This document shows, piece after piece, positions 45,929-58,119 of a stretch of DNA of 64,000 nucleotides (position 1 is its first letter; every line of letters starts with the position of its first letter). The stretch covers positions 62,001 to 126,000 of the forward strand of contig JANFNE010000037.1 of NCBI GenBank assembly GCA_024867545.1, in the 5' to 3' direction. The notes below the pieces were generated by a model, which saw nothing but the letters and a program-made list of their open reading frames with translations, was not told the DNA's origin and did no database searches. Source of the stretch: Phytopythium helicoides (taxonomy: Eukaryota; Oomycota; Peronosporomycetes; Pythiales; Pythiaceae). A program made the position numbers and the translations under genes.

Positions 45929-48900
45929 TCACAAATCGATAATGGCTTGGTGGCCGGGGGCTTCAGGAAGTAGACGACAGCGGTGCTCAAGCGACTTGAG
46001 TCGAGCCTGCGCGTCTTCATACTCGGGATTGAAGATTACAAGCTCGCGAATGTCTTGGAGCGCCATGTAGTAGTCTCGCTGCTGCTCGTACGCATCGGCG
46101 CGTCGGAGACGTGCAAATGCGTTTTTTGGGTTGCATGCAAGCAGGTAGGAACAGTCCGCGATAACCGCGGCAAACTCACCACGGCACTGGTTTGCGCGCG
46201 AACGATAAAAGTAGCAGTGCTGAGTGATGTCGTCGTCTTCGGCGGGAGATGCATCAATTGCCTTGGTGTAGAATCGCACGGCATCTTCGTACGAGCGAAG
46301 CTGGAAGGCTCGGTAACCCTTTTTCCTTGTACCACAACGGCAGTGTCATCCCAGCTTCTGCAGCCTCCTGTTCTTCCAATTGCGCGATCAGGCGGGTGAT
46401 TCCGTTGTGCGTGGTGTCGATCTCATGTCCTCGATATAGGGTGTTCAGTGCTTGGTCACGTTGGCCAGCAGCATGAAAAGCTAATGCCAGTCGGTAGTAT
46501 CCTTCGATCTGACGGTAGTTGATCTGGATGCACTTGGAAGCATCATCAATGGCGCGACCATACTGGCCGTAGCCTGCAAATGCAATGCTGCAGATGCATC
46601 GAGAAAAAAAGGTTAGTTGCCGTTGTCTAGTACACCACATTAGACATGATGAATCGTACCTTCGATGCAAGTAGATCCATCATTCTTCTCGTCAAGTCCG
46701 ATTGCTTCTGTGTACTTCGCGATGGCTAGTTGGTACTCCTTTCGTCGAAGTGCGATGTCTCCTTCTTTCTTCTTTGCATTAGCGGCCTCGGCTCGGGTCA
46801 GTCTGCGAGTCCCACGTGCATCTGAATGCAGCTCTCCACTTCGCTGAGACTCCAGCTGTGGTTCATGAAGCAAAACTGTAAGACGAAGGTAGCTTACTAG
46901 GTTCACAGAAACAACGCATACCTCAGCAATGATGTCCACCAACTTGGTAAACTTTGGATCGACTTGCCGTCCCTTACGAAGAGACACGAGAGCCTCATTG
47001 TATCGCCCCATCGCCTTCAACGCAAGTCCATGACGCAAATAACCTTTGAATACATAAAATGTCAGCTTCTCCGGCAATGAAAATCTTAGGGAGAAAATCT
47101 TCGAAACGCACCGATCACATCGTACGGGTTGTATCGCATGCTTCGTGCTGCATCTTCCGCAGCTTTCTTGTACATCGATGCTTCAAGGTACGCAAGGCTG
47201 GAAAACAATGTTCATGGTTAGATGATATCCCCATAACAGCGCATGATAGCGTTTCGTACCTTCGATCGGCGTAGTAGCAGGACCTCTTGCGATCAAGGGT
47301 GATGGCGTCGCTAAACTTCTCAATCGCCATGTTGAATTCGCCTTCGTCCAAGCACTTGTAGCCCTCGCTGTAAGCACGCACAATCGAAGATCAGATTGAG
47401 ACCATAACCCAAACAAGCAACACGATCACATACTTCCGCTTGAATTTGGCAAGGATCGACTTGAGCTCTTGGACAAATCGCCGGTTGATGACGTCGTTGG
47501 CTTCAACAATGGCAACACCACCACTCGTGCAAAACTGATCTTTTGCAGGATCACTAGCGACAATGATTTCCAACAAGAACGTCGCGGCAACCTCGACTTC
47601 TTCCGGTGACGGGCGGTGCTTGATGACCGCCGTGAGGATCTTGATGACCTCAAAATTCACGATCGTTGGAATACACTCAGGGTCAAGGGTAATCATCGCT
47701 AGCAGAAACTCTAGAGAGAGCTTGGACGCTCTGGCAGAGTATCCCCTCCACACGATCTCAAGCAAGATCAGGATCCCATCCAGTTGAATTATCCTCTCAA
47801 CAGCCGTGCCTTCCAGCAGAGCGTGAAGTCTCTCAAGATCTTCGACTAGACGAGGCTCATTTTGGCTGCCAACTTTAAGGTTATCCAGAATGTTTGCCAG
47901 CTCGTCACGAGGTTGTCCATGGTCATCTTCTAGCTCACCAGTTTCCTCTTCAATATCAGAGCTTCGTGCAGTCATGAACTCTGCAGGAACGGAGGTCGGC
48001 GCCCATGCGCCATTATCACTTCCTCCTGACGAGACACCGTCAGTCTCTTCGTCGGAAAGCGCAAAGGCTTCCTGACCTGGGATCTTCGCTGCGCTGCTCG
48101 ATCGGCTCATGCGGCTACTTCTACTCTCGGTTGAACTCTGCCTGGCGCGCACAGCAGACTCTAGCTCACGCTCAGGCTGCTCTTTGTCGGGTTTGTTGGA
48201 TAATTGGCGACTTTTTGAGGCTGAACTAGTTGATGACGAGCGGTGCGTGGTCTTGCTGCCGCTCTTTTCACGCTGTCCGCTTGCTGCCTTGACTGTGGTG
48301 AAAGATCTATCTAGTGAGCCAGAGGATGATGACCGCCGGTACCTGCTGCTTGGCTTGACTTCCGATTTCTCAGGTACGTCACAGGCCCAAATATTCTCGC
48401 TACCTTTTCGGCTCGGTTCAGTCTTCGCTGAAGAGCGAGGCCTCTCGGAGTCTCGACGGTGATATGAACTGGTGCTACTTGAGCGCTTTGAGCGAGACAC
48501 AACTTCTCCTTCCACTGGATGGGCCGTCTCGCTACTATGATCAGCAGTCGAAGCTCTCGACTTTGCTGTGGGAGGTAGAGATGCTGCACTACTTGAACGG
48601 TTCGAACGGGAAATTACCCATGGTTCTTCTGCAGCTGATGAACGCCTAGAAGATACTTGATCCTCCTGAACGGACGACCCACGAGATTTCGAATTTTGGT
48701 CATTGATTGCCGCTGGAGAGTTTTCCTTGTCACCGACACTGCTATCCTGACTCTCTGTGCTCGTTGGGATGGTCTGGGCACTGCTCGCCTGCTTCATTTC
48801 AATAGCAGCCTTCTTGTCTCTACGATCGCCGTATCCAAACCATTTTAGTTCCTGCGATACTTCACGCATCGTTATGCGCTTCGCTGGATCGGGGTCGCAC

Positions 48901-50525
48901 ATCTTCTGAATCAGCGTCCAAGCTCTAGAGCTCATATGCTTTGGTCGAGGAGGAAGCAATCCGAGGTTGAGCTTAATCGACCGGATCTCGGCTATCTCCA
49001 AGTCAGCCCATGGGACTTCGCGGGTGAATGCCTCAAGAATACACATCCCAAAAGCGTACACATCTGTCGAAAAAGCACTGGAGGATGCAGCAGGAGGAAC
49101 TACAGTCGATGCCTGTGAAGATGGTCCAGAATCAGGCAAAGATGCGAGAGACTCGCGGAATGCCTCTTCCTCTCGGAGGCACTCTGGAGCTTGCCAGCGA
49201 ATAATCTCTTCGCAATCAGCATCCTGCTTCACGAAGTGGTCTGTCAAGTTACGACTACGAACCTCGCATGCCACTGCATACAGCCCGTAGTCCGCAACGA
49301 CGGCATGCCCCTTTTTGTTGACTAGAATGTTGTTGCAGCGAAGCCCTCCGTGAACAATTTGTCGCTGCTCGTGAAGGTAGATAATCCCGCGACTTGCCAT
49401 GTACAGCAGCTGCCAGGTCAGGGACATCATCTTGGAATTGCTGTCAGGAATACCGTTCGTGCGCGATTGAAGAGCTGTCAAATACGATGTCAAGTTTCCG
49501 TACGCCGTGTAGTTCCGCACCAAGTACGGAGGACTCGCAGCATGACAAGCACCTTGGAAAGATACAACGTTCGGGTGGTTGGCGAGTCGCCACAGCGGCA
49601 CAAACGGCGCGAGAAGCTCTTCGATGTGGGAAAAGTGAACGTCCTTCAAAACCCACAGACATTTCACCGCAACGGTCGAGGTTGATGTGACTGCGGCGAT
49701 CGACATGTATTCTCGTCGATGCCCTCCGGCCGTCGCAATCGCTGTCGCGACCGTGCTGCTTCTCTTTCCTCCTCGGAAGAGCTCGCCGCGGTGAAGAGTG
49801 GTCGCAAACGACCCTCCATGTCCGATTGTGTGCTCCTTGACGGTAAAGTCCACTTCACTCGTCGGGAGAAACCATCTTGGCACGCGTCTCAAATGCAGTC
49901 CGCAGTGGTTGGAGATGCGCTTGTGCAGCATCTTGAACGTCTCGAGCAGGTGCGGAGAATGCCTGTCTGCTCTCTCCCTCTCGGGGGCAAATTCGCACAC
50001 CAGCTCCATGAGCACGAGCGCCTGTCTTCTCTCGCTCGCGTACTCCTTTGGCAGGAAGGACGTGCTGAGCAGCGACATCATGGTCGTGTGCAGCGCCTTC
50101 TCGTCCTGCTGCTGGTTGGTCGCGAACTGCGTCTTCCACTCCAGAATCGCGCTCCCAGGCGCCGCGAGGTCGTACCTCGCGATGATCCCGTCCAGCTCGT
50201 GGTGCACGTGCACCAGCCCCGCGAGCAGCCGTCTACTGGCCAGCAGCCGCGCCAGCACGTTCCGCAGCCGCGCGTGCTGCTCAATCAGCGCGCGGAAGGT
50301 CGTGAGCAGCGTCGTGAAGCGCGCGAGCTCGAAGTCCGAGGGCAGCGAGCCGCTCCTGGCGCCGCTCGCCACGCGCAGGAAGACCTGGTGCAGCCGCGCG
50401 TGCAGCTGCAGCGTCGCCAGCGGCCGGTCGCGCACCTGTTGGCACTGCGCGTGCAGCGAGCGCAGCGCCTGCAGCAGCAGCCCGGCGCTCGCCAGCACAG
50501 CGCCGCTCACATCCGTCGGCGCCAT
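45929..50525 (-). CDS. Pseudokinase-TPR fusion protein
   Basis: I join six exons: 50525-47434, 47367-47260, 47197-47112, 47043-46922, 46855-46660 and 46573-45929. All five joins keep phase; the introns are 62-86 nt. The N-terminus is helical. A kinase-like domain follows: IGHGGSFATTLHRGE, VAVKCLW, IVHGGLRCNNIL, VADYGLYAV, then STDVYAFGMCILEAF. The catalytic Asp of HRD is Gly, so it is a predicted pseudokinase. A Ser/Arg-rich linker leads to a helical repeat (ARM-like: ILILLEIVWRG, LEFLLAMITLDPECIPTIVN). Then come TPR repeats (YKCLDEGEFNMAIEKFSDAI, LALKAMGRYNEALVSLRKG, YGQYGRAIDDASKCIQIN, ALQDIRELVIFNPEYEDA). One extra G near 46322 breaks the last exon. Confidence 0.78.
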
Positions 50526-51267
50526 GGCTTTTCTCCGAGTGAGAAGCCTCGGGGGAATTGCGGCCGCTGCACTTTCTCCTTATTGGCGCGGCCCAAGGGA
50601 AACCCAGGCGGACAGATGGACGGCGCGGCAGAGAGTCGGCATGTACTGCAGATTTTTGATTGTTTCAGCGGCTGCTGCCGGACTAGCTCTCTGCCGCAGG
50701 TTGCAGTGTTCCGTAGTGAAGCGGTGCGGCGCTTGGATGGCTGCATGCGCGCAGAGACGGGGAGGGTGGACGGCTGCGCAATGCGTCGGCACCGCGCCAA
50801 GCGGCGCGTCACGGGGGCACTTGTTCGCCACGCAACATGGAGCGTGCGGCTGTACACTGTAGATGCTCAGTGTCGACGGTCACGAACTCTCTGCCGTCTG
50901 CGGTCGCCGCGATCGTTCCTTGGGCGTGAAGCGCCGCGGCGCGTCAGCAGTTGCAGTTGTACTGTAGATATCGAGGCGTGAACTGGCTTCACTGCACTTT
51001 CTTGACAGGGGAAATCAGACTTGAGCAGCTTTTCGATCTGACGACGCGCTTCAACACGTTACAGCAATGGCTACACTTTTATTGATGAGCATTGCGTCAC
51101 TGCCGGCTCATCGCGGTCATGGGCCGCTGGCTTAGGTCCACGACCTACGCCCTCGGCGCCAGGGTCCGGCCGCCGATACATAGGCTTTACTCTCCTTCAT
51201 GACTTGACCTTCGTTGATGCACAACACGTCCTGCTCCTCTGCACCGCAGTACAAAATGCGTCGCTTC
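50526..51267. other. Intergenic region, no gene seen
   Basis: Upstream region of the pseudokinase-TPR gene and downstream region of the KATNIP homologue, both on the minus strand. CTTCTCACTCGGAG (minus strand, about 50530-50545) is a loose Inr-like match directly before the ATG. No coding content. Confidence 0.4.
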
Positions 51268-54200
51268 TCAGGCGTCCACGTGCGCCTGGTTGTTGGTGAA
51301 CAGCACGGGCTGGCTAAAGTCGTCCACCATTGCCCGCTTCAGTGGTCCCGCAGTCGTCGGGAGCTCGACGAAGAGTCCCTGAAAACACTAGCAGGTCGTC
51401 CAGGAACACATCAAGTTCTCGAGCCCCGCGCTCTGGCGTCTTTGCGTAATTCCAAAGCTTGATAAAGGACAGAACGATAGGCTCGTCGAACACGAGATAC
51501 ACGATATTGCCAGCGTTAGATCCTCCCGAGCTGGAGCGGAGGGAGCTAGAGAGTGGAGCAAGCCATGCATCGTGCGCCTCGCGAACGTTTTTGTTTCTCC
51601 CACTCAGCAAGTTGCTTGCGACGCGAGAATCGCTCGGATCTCCTCCAGTCATCTCAGCCACACTGGAGGGCACCGCGGCGACAATTCGCGGAGCTTCTGT
51701 AATCTTCCGACCAGAGGCGTCAAAAAGCTCAAGCCCATTGAGTCCTACATAATAAGGGTCTCCCCATGACGACCAGATCACCAGTTTAAGAACGAACCCT
51801 TGTGGAAACAATGGCGGCTCATAATCCTGCCGCACAACGGGAGTTCGATAGGCTCGCGCAGGTGGAGGTGGTCGGACTCGCTCAGCATATGCAACCAGTC
51901 TGTCATCCTGCTTTGCGCTCACAAAACGTATCTCCTGGCTGAAGTCAAACAACGCGGTCCCCAGCGCCTTTCGTAGAACAAAACCCGTCTCTGGAGGCGA
52001 AACCAACTTCCCATCAAGCGTTATCTGAAGTTGTTTGACTCCTCGAGCAGCATCATCCAGCGACTTGTTGTAGTTCCACACTCGGATACCAAAAATGTAC
52101 TGTGGTGTGCCCAGATCAATCGTGACTCGTACGCCCTCTTGGAGTGGCACCAACCACATGTGTGTGTCGTCACATGTTGTGCCCACTCCGTCAATCAACT
52201 GCGTAGCAACTAGTGTGAGTGAACCAGTCGTATTAAACACACTGAAAGGCAGATCGAACCTTGTCTAGCGTTCGTGGATCGCCATGGTATCCGAGCTAGC
52301 GACAGACGCAAGCACAACAGCAGTTAGGACACAAGTCATTAGCAACGGTAAATATTCATGGTACAGTATACCGATTCCAAATCGCGAGGCGAGGCATCCA
52401 CCCGTGCCACATCTAGACGATACGGGACGGCATTTGCTCCAACTAAGACATCCACTTGAGTCAAGCCAATGTAGTTCCGGTCACCCCATGTCGTCATTGG
52501 TCGCAAAACTAAACACTGACCACGCACTAAATATTGGTCATCCTCTTCCGCAGAATCATGCCTTCTCTCATCAACATTTTCATCGTCCAGCTCGGCGTCT
52601 TCGACAACCTTTGACAGGACAGGAGACCGCTGCTGCGGCTCGTCATATTTTCTCGCACTTTGAGAGTTCAGCACAGGTCTTGAAGATGCACTCGTCACTG
52701 GCCGACCATTCCTTTCAGCCCCATCATTGAAACTATCTTCGCTGGGACTCTCGTCGCGTTTCTTGTCTGATGTTTTCGGACGCTCTTGGACTTCAAAATG
52801 TGTCAACGTTGTTTCTTCCTCCTCCTCCAGCTCTTGAGCAAATGCCTTCAGGACAGCATCATTCGCCTCGATGGCTGCTAAAATTGCAGGTTCTCGAGTA
52901 AATAGAATCACTTCGTTCGAGTTTTCAAAGCTACCAGAGCTCACAATACCCGGTGCCTGGCAAATCTCGCCTTCAAAAACAACTGACCCACTCTCTGACT
53001 GCCCATCAAGCTGACGATCTGACAAAATCAGTCGAGCATTTCGGACGCCTCGAGCTGTATGCGTACGGCATTTGTTGTAGTTCCAGATGCGCACCATTGA
53101 GATTGAAACGGGGTGATTCATCTCCAACACAACATAATGAGGGCGTCCATCTGATGTGAAGGGAGCAAGCCACATGTGGTAATCATCGCACGTGAAGTTG
53201 ACACCATCCACAAGATTTCGCGGGACTCGTGGATCATCATGGTTCTCTTCCAACACATTGACACTCTCTGGGCATGCTGTCACTTGCCGATCGGGATCTC
53301 GGAATGATACAAGCTCGCCGCGATGGTCGAATACTTCAATGCCGTTCAGCCCAACGTAGTAAGGGTCGCCCCATGTGCTTAGAATGTCCAACTTTATCCA
53401 TAGCCCACTTGGCAAAACAGGTACCTCGATAACCGGTTGTTGAACACGAGTTGGCTGATTAATTCCGAGTTGGGCTGATGTCAAGGGTAGCGAGTGGTAG
53501 GACGTACTCGTAATGGACCCTCCTCGTAGCTCTTCAAGGAGCTTGGAGGTCGTCCGCTTCATTGTGCCGCCACTCCCTCCGATGATAGCAGAGCTTGTGC
53601 TTTGGCTCGATTTTGCATCTTCATCTCGATCATTCGTTGGAACTGGAAGCCTGCTTCGATTGGTTTTGCTGAACCGCTCAAGACTATCCCAGGCCTCTAC
53701 CACAGATAAATGACTATCGGGATTGGAGGTTGACTTTGCGCCTGCTGCATCATCCCTTTGCCGCGCCACCTGCACTCGACTATTATAGCTTTCATCGATA
53801 CGGCTTGACGCATTATCCCCATCTTGTTCTTTTGACTGGCCAACATACGGCATTGCCTTGATCGCTCCTTGTTCTTTGGAGTCCGATTGATGGCGCCGGC
53901 GGCTGGTAATGCTGCCGCTCACAAACTTGGATTCCGACATGTCTGAGTCAACGATCTTGCTACCAGTTAGTCGCAACTCTTTAGGTTCTGGCACGCGGGA
54001 AGTTTGAGATCCTGTGCTTGAGTCCATCAGCCAGAGAGGACCATCATCTTTGGTTGTAAGATTTTGATCTCGTGGTCGCAATGGCTCGCGAGCTGTCTGC
54101 GCCTTAGCATTTGAAGTGACGGGTGCAATCGTGCTAGACGTTGCTGAGCTTTTCTCGAGCACTGCAGTGCTCCGAGAGGTCTTCTTTGGGCCACCGATAC

Positions 54201-56306
54201 TGATCCAAGTACAGGGGTTGTCGTTTTCATCACCATAACTTTCTGGAAGTGAACCTGTCCACATGCATTTTCCATTCACAAGAACTTCAACATCTCGCGC
54301 ACAAGCAGAACAGGTTTTCTGGAGCCAAAGTCAGTCATTTCACACGGTTAGTAGTGTTTACAGATTGTTTGTTATCACAGCTTGTGCATACACTGTTGTA
54401 ATTCCATATGCATAGCTTCGCGGGAGCGGACTCCAGCTCGAACGCTATCTGCAGCACACCTTTGTGTTGACCAGTGGTTACTGTTGCTCTCTACCCAATC
54501 ATTTTCACCTGAGCGTGCAGTACCTGAGTCTGGGAGACGTCCAAGCCACATATCTTGATCCGAGTTGGTATGAGCGATGCCGTTAAAGAGCCGCTGGAGC
54601 CCGCGCACCATGTCGTTTGCTTTTGGCAACGGCTTTCCGTCCGCATGATCGTACAACCGCAGTGTTGATGCATCGACCTCCAATTCGGCACCCATACTAT
54701 CGTACGGTGTGATCTGAGTTAACCCAACCACACGTGTTCTTGCCCAAGTCGACATCAACTTAACCCGCACTTCGATCTTCTTGAGATCAGTAGGGGAGGC
54801 TTTTATGACAGGTGAAGATAAACTCGGTGTAAGCTTCAATGGAGGCACAACTGGTGGGCTTTTGACGCGGCTCTCATCTTTGGCGTCATTATCAAAGCCA
54901 TTATGATCATGGATCGTTGTTGGTCTACTTGCGTCATCACCATCGTCATCACCATCTATCGACTTTGCGGAAGCCATTTTGCTTTCAGAGCGCAGCTTTG
55001 GATCAGCACTAGGTATAGATACGTGTGCAGACTTTACGGAGTCTTTGGCACCGCTCACAGAGATATCTTCTTCGTCGAGTTGCGCTTCTAGCGCGCGTAG
55101 TTTTGCAAGGCGTTGCTGTCGCTTGATCTCCATGAGGCGCTCGATCTCTTTCTCTTCCTCCTCAAGCTGCTTTAGCATGGTCATTCTCCTCGCTTCAGCC
55201 TCCTTGAGTGCAGCTTCTTTTGCCTCACGTTCCTTCGTCAGGCGCTCTTTCATTTCCTGCGCATACCGTTCTTCCCACCGTCGATGCTCTTCCAGAACCT
55301 GGTCAACTGCTGATTTTGAGGGTGCCAGCGGATTTGCATTGCCAGAAGACTCTTGAGGAGGCTGGCTTGATTGACCATCTTGAGAAAACAGCGTTGCTGT
55401 GAGTTGGCGCCAGATCTCAGGGTCTCCAACGGAGTTGCGTAGCTCTGCAACGTCAGTATCTCGCTGCTGACTAGTCTGGAATTTGTGTAGCACATCCATC
55501 AGTGCATGCTGCTTCGACCGCGATAGACCTTCAATCAAGCCCATCAAATTTTGCGTCGTCCTAGAAAGATTAGCTGGTGGGTGTTGCTGCTGAGGCTGTG
55601 CAGTTGACAATCTTGAAGCGATGTCTCCTGAATTGTAGTCGAGCTTGGCTTCGTACTTGAACGTCGATGCACTAGTGTGCTCCTCCTCAATAGACTCATC
55701 AATGATAATCTCCTTGGCGTTGTCACTGCTCTGACGCTGCTCTCCTCCTTCACCCACTTCGTCTCCATCGCTATCGAACTCCTCGAACGACTCCTCCAGA
55801 TAACTCTCCTCGTCCTCGTCCTCCTTGGCCTCAGCAGCCGCTACCTGCCTCTCAGCCAGCATGTACTGCGTCCTTCCCTCCACGTCCGTCTCGGCCGCGA
55901 GCGTCATGGGTCCCTGCGGCTTGGCCCACTTGGCCCTCCCCGCCGACTTGGCTCTGGGCCTGTCTGCCCCTCCATTCAGCGCCAACGCCGGCGCCGACCT
56001 GCACTGCTCGGCCGCACTCTCAACCGCCTTAGCTCCCAGCAGCGATCCCGCCGTCCTCGTCTTCCTGGGAGCGCCGGAAGCGCCCGCGGGCACGTTGAAG
56101 GCCGTGGTGAAGGCCTCCTCGCGCTCCTGCAGCCGCTCCTTCTTGCGCTGCTGCGTCTCCGCCAGCCGCCTGCGCAGCCGGTTGCGCTCCTCCAGGATCT
56201 TGATGTACTGCCGCTGCCGCTGCAGCACCGGGTCCGCGTCCTCGCCCTTGGCCTCCGCGGCCGTCAGCGGCGCCCCCGAGCGCTCCCACCGCCGCCGCTC
56301 TGCCAT
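51268..56306 (-). CDS. KATNIP: KATNIP (KIAA0556) homologue, katanin-interacting protein
   Basis: I place exons at 56306-54396, 54318-52372 and 52295-51268. The introns are about 77 nt (GTATGC and GTATAC donors). The ATG at 56306 starts MAERRRWER; the open frame above it has no good start. Residues about 20-75 form a coiled coil ([20 protein letters not shown]), with a second at [20 protein letters not shown]. The C-terminal two thirds carry repeated DUF4457/KATNIP units with [24 protein letters not shown] and RIWNYNK, and [18 protein letters not shown]. In animals the protein binds katanin and microtubules in cilia; oomycete zoospores are flagellate, which fits. One extra base in each of three places (near 54461, 52241, 51384) breaks the frame. 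The true end is TGA at 51268. Confidence 0.83.
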
Positions 56307-56409
56307 GAGGTCGTTGAAGCCATGCTGACGCTTCGCGCGCCAGGATTCCCGCGCCGCGATTGGCCGAAATGATTTTGACCAATCATAGATGTTGAAAATA
56401 GTCAATGGT

Positions 56410-56516
56410 CCATTTTGCATCGAGTCGTTCCAGAATGAACCCCCAAGATCCATTTTGCATCGAGTCGTTCCAGAATGAACCCCCAAGATCCATTTTGCAT
56501 CGAGTCGTTCCAGAAA
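56410..56516 (+). repeat. 40-bp tandem repeat, 2.7 copies
   Basis: The unit begins CCATTTTGCATCGAGTCGTT and repeats at 56410, 56450 and 56490. The last copy is partial, with one inserted A. It lies in the KATNIP upstream region. Confidence 0.9.
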
Positions 56517-57264
56517 TGAGCAGTCACGGTACGACCAAAACCGCGCTATAATGTCCCCCCAATAATGAATAATGACTATATTAAAAATGATCTCCTTGTC
56601 GATTTGGAGGTTGAGTGTCCTGTGAATCGAGTCGGTTCCTCTACTTTCCAATCGGCCAACGGACTCACAGAGTGAATCATTCCTGACTCGCTCGGGTATA
56701 ACCTCTAATATTCAATTCCATCGCTAGTAGTCCTCCCTCATAATGCAGAAAGGATTGAGCGTGGCAGCATTATGTGAGCTGGGCCGCTGTTGGTGGTCTA
56801 GTTGGCTCACTAGACTCTCATGCTGCTTGCTGGTGTTGTGGTGGCGAGCGTGTGGAGCTCGTTGCGAGTTGTTGCCAGCAGACAAAGGAGTGTGGGGCGA
56901 GTGGTCTCGTCACTCGGATCACAGATTGACCAAGCCGACATGGACGTATCCGTCGAAAAAGCAGAACCCATCGACTGGCGCAGCGCTTCGTCTGGCGGAC
57001 CGCGAGTGGCGTGGCGGAATCTTCAATGACGTTGAAAGCCACGCCAGCCACTCAAGGCTTGATGATTCTCGACCCCATAGGGCTTGTCGGGGCAGCTGAG
57101 CTGGTCGGCACACCCAGTATCATTTGCAGTGCAACACGGAATAGTCGATATTTAATCGCAGATGCGCTTGGATTCATGAATCACTTTTTGGGTGAACCCA
57201 TGGGGGCGGACACCGAGCTTCCCACCCCCACGCTTTCCGCCGTCCGAGTGGGCTCACCTCGTTC

Positions 57265-57280
57265 CTCACTCTTCGATTCG
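57265..57280 (+). promoter_or_regulatory. Inr/FPR-like core promoter of gene C
   Basis: CTCACTCTTCGATTCG resembles the oomycete Inr/FPR element and lies 36 bases before the ATG at 57316. Confidence 0.45.
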
Positions 57281-57315
57281 CCTCGTGAAGCCCAGCCAGT
57301 CTCCAGCCTCCAGCC

Positions 57316-58119
57316 ATGAAGCTCTCGCTCGTGCTCGCCTCGTGCGTCGTCGCGCTCGCCAGCGCCACCGAGATGGCCGACATGGGCGCTCTGCACCTCC
57401 GCATTCACGCCTCAAACGACAAGGGCGGCTGCACCATCACCAACGAGTCCCAGTGCAACGGCCAGAACTGGTCAGGCAGCACCTGCTGCGCTGATCCCAA
57501 CTACGAGTGCCGCTGGGACGACTACGGTGGCAACGTCCAGCGTTGCCAGAAGAAGGGTGGCAACAATGGCAACAACAACAATGGCAACAACAACAACAAC
57601 AACAACAACAACAACGGTGGCTGCACGATCACCAACGAGTCTCAGTGTGACGGTCAGAACTGGTCCGGAAGCCGTTGCTGTGCCGACTCGAACTACGAGT
57701 GCCGCTGGGACGACTACGGCCAGAACGTGAAGCGCTGCCAGAAGAAGAAGTGGCACCACCACCACCACCATAAGGAAGTGAGCGAGGAGAAGGGCGGCTG
57801 CACCATCACCAACGAGTCTCAGTGCAACGGCCAGAACTGGTCAGGCAGCACGTGCTGTGCCAATCCCAACTACGAGTGCCGCTGGGATGACTACGGTGGC
57901 AACGTCCAGCGTTGCCAGAAGAAGGGCGGCAACAATGGCAACAACAACAATGGCAACAACAACAACAACAACAACAATGGTGGCTGCACGATCACCAACG
58001 AGTCGCAATGTGACGGCCAGAACTGGTCTGGAAGCCGCTGCTGTGCCGACTCGAACTACGAGTGCCGCTGGGACGACTACGGCCAGAACGTGAAGCGCTG
58101 CCAGAAGAAGAAGTGGTAA
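57316..58119 (+). CDS. Secreted cysteine-rich protein C (4 six-Cys modules)
   Basis: 267 aa, single exon. Signal peptide MKLSLVLASCVVALASA, then DMGALHLRIHA (HLR at residues 27-29). Four six-Cys modules follow, alternating between two types (QCNGQNWSGSTCCA and QCDGQNWSGSRCCA), which suggests duplication of a two-module block. Modules 1-2 and 3-4 are separated by Asn/Gly linkers encoded by AAC repeats; modules 2 and 3 are joined by KKWHHHHHHKE, a natural six-His run. It ends CQKKKW with no eight-Cys module. First gene of the five-gene cluster. Confidence 0.85.
   Translation: MKLSLVLASCVVALASATEMADMGALHLRIHASNDKGGCTITNESQCNGQNWSGSTCCADPNYECRWDDYGGNVQRCQKKGGNNGNNNNGNNNNNNNNNNGGCTITNESQCDGQNWSGSRCCADSNYECRWDDYGQNVKRCQKKKWHHHHHHKEVSEEKGGCTITNESQCNGQNWSGSTCCANPNYECRWDDYGGNVQRCQKKGGNNGNNNNGNNNNNNNNGGCTITNESQCDGQNWSGSRCCADSNYECRWDDYGQNVKRCQKKKW

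Larger units (their letters stand above)
56307..57315. promoter_or_regulatory. Divergent intergenic region
   Basis: Upstream of the KATNIP homologue (minus) and of cysteine-rich gene C (plus). It contains CCAAT-type motifs near 56359 and 56379, the 40-bp tandem repeat, and an Inr-like site near 57265. Short frames show no domain. Confidence 0.45.

Noticed and set aside
54375..54395. Read-through end of the first KATNIP exon
   Set aside because: A GTATGC donor after WNYNS joins in phase to a conserved next exon; the read-through peptide is intronic.
57571..57612. CRISPR-like or regulatory repeat array
   Set aside because: It is an AAC microsatellite inside a coding frame.
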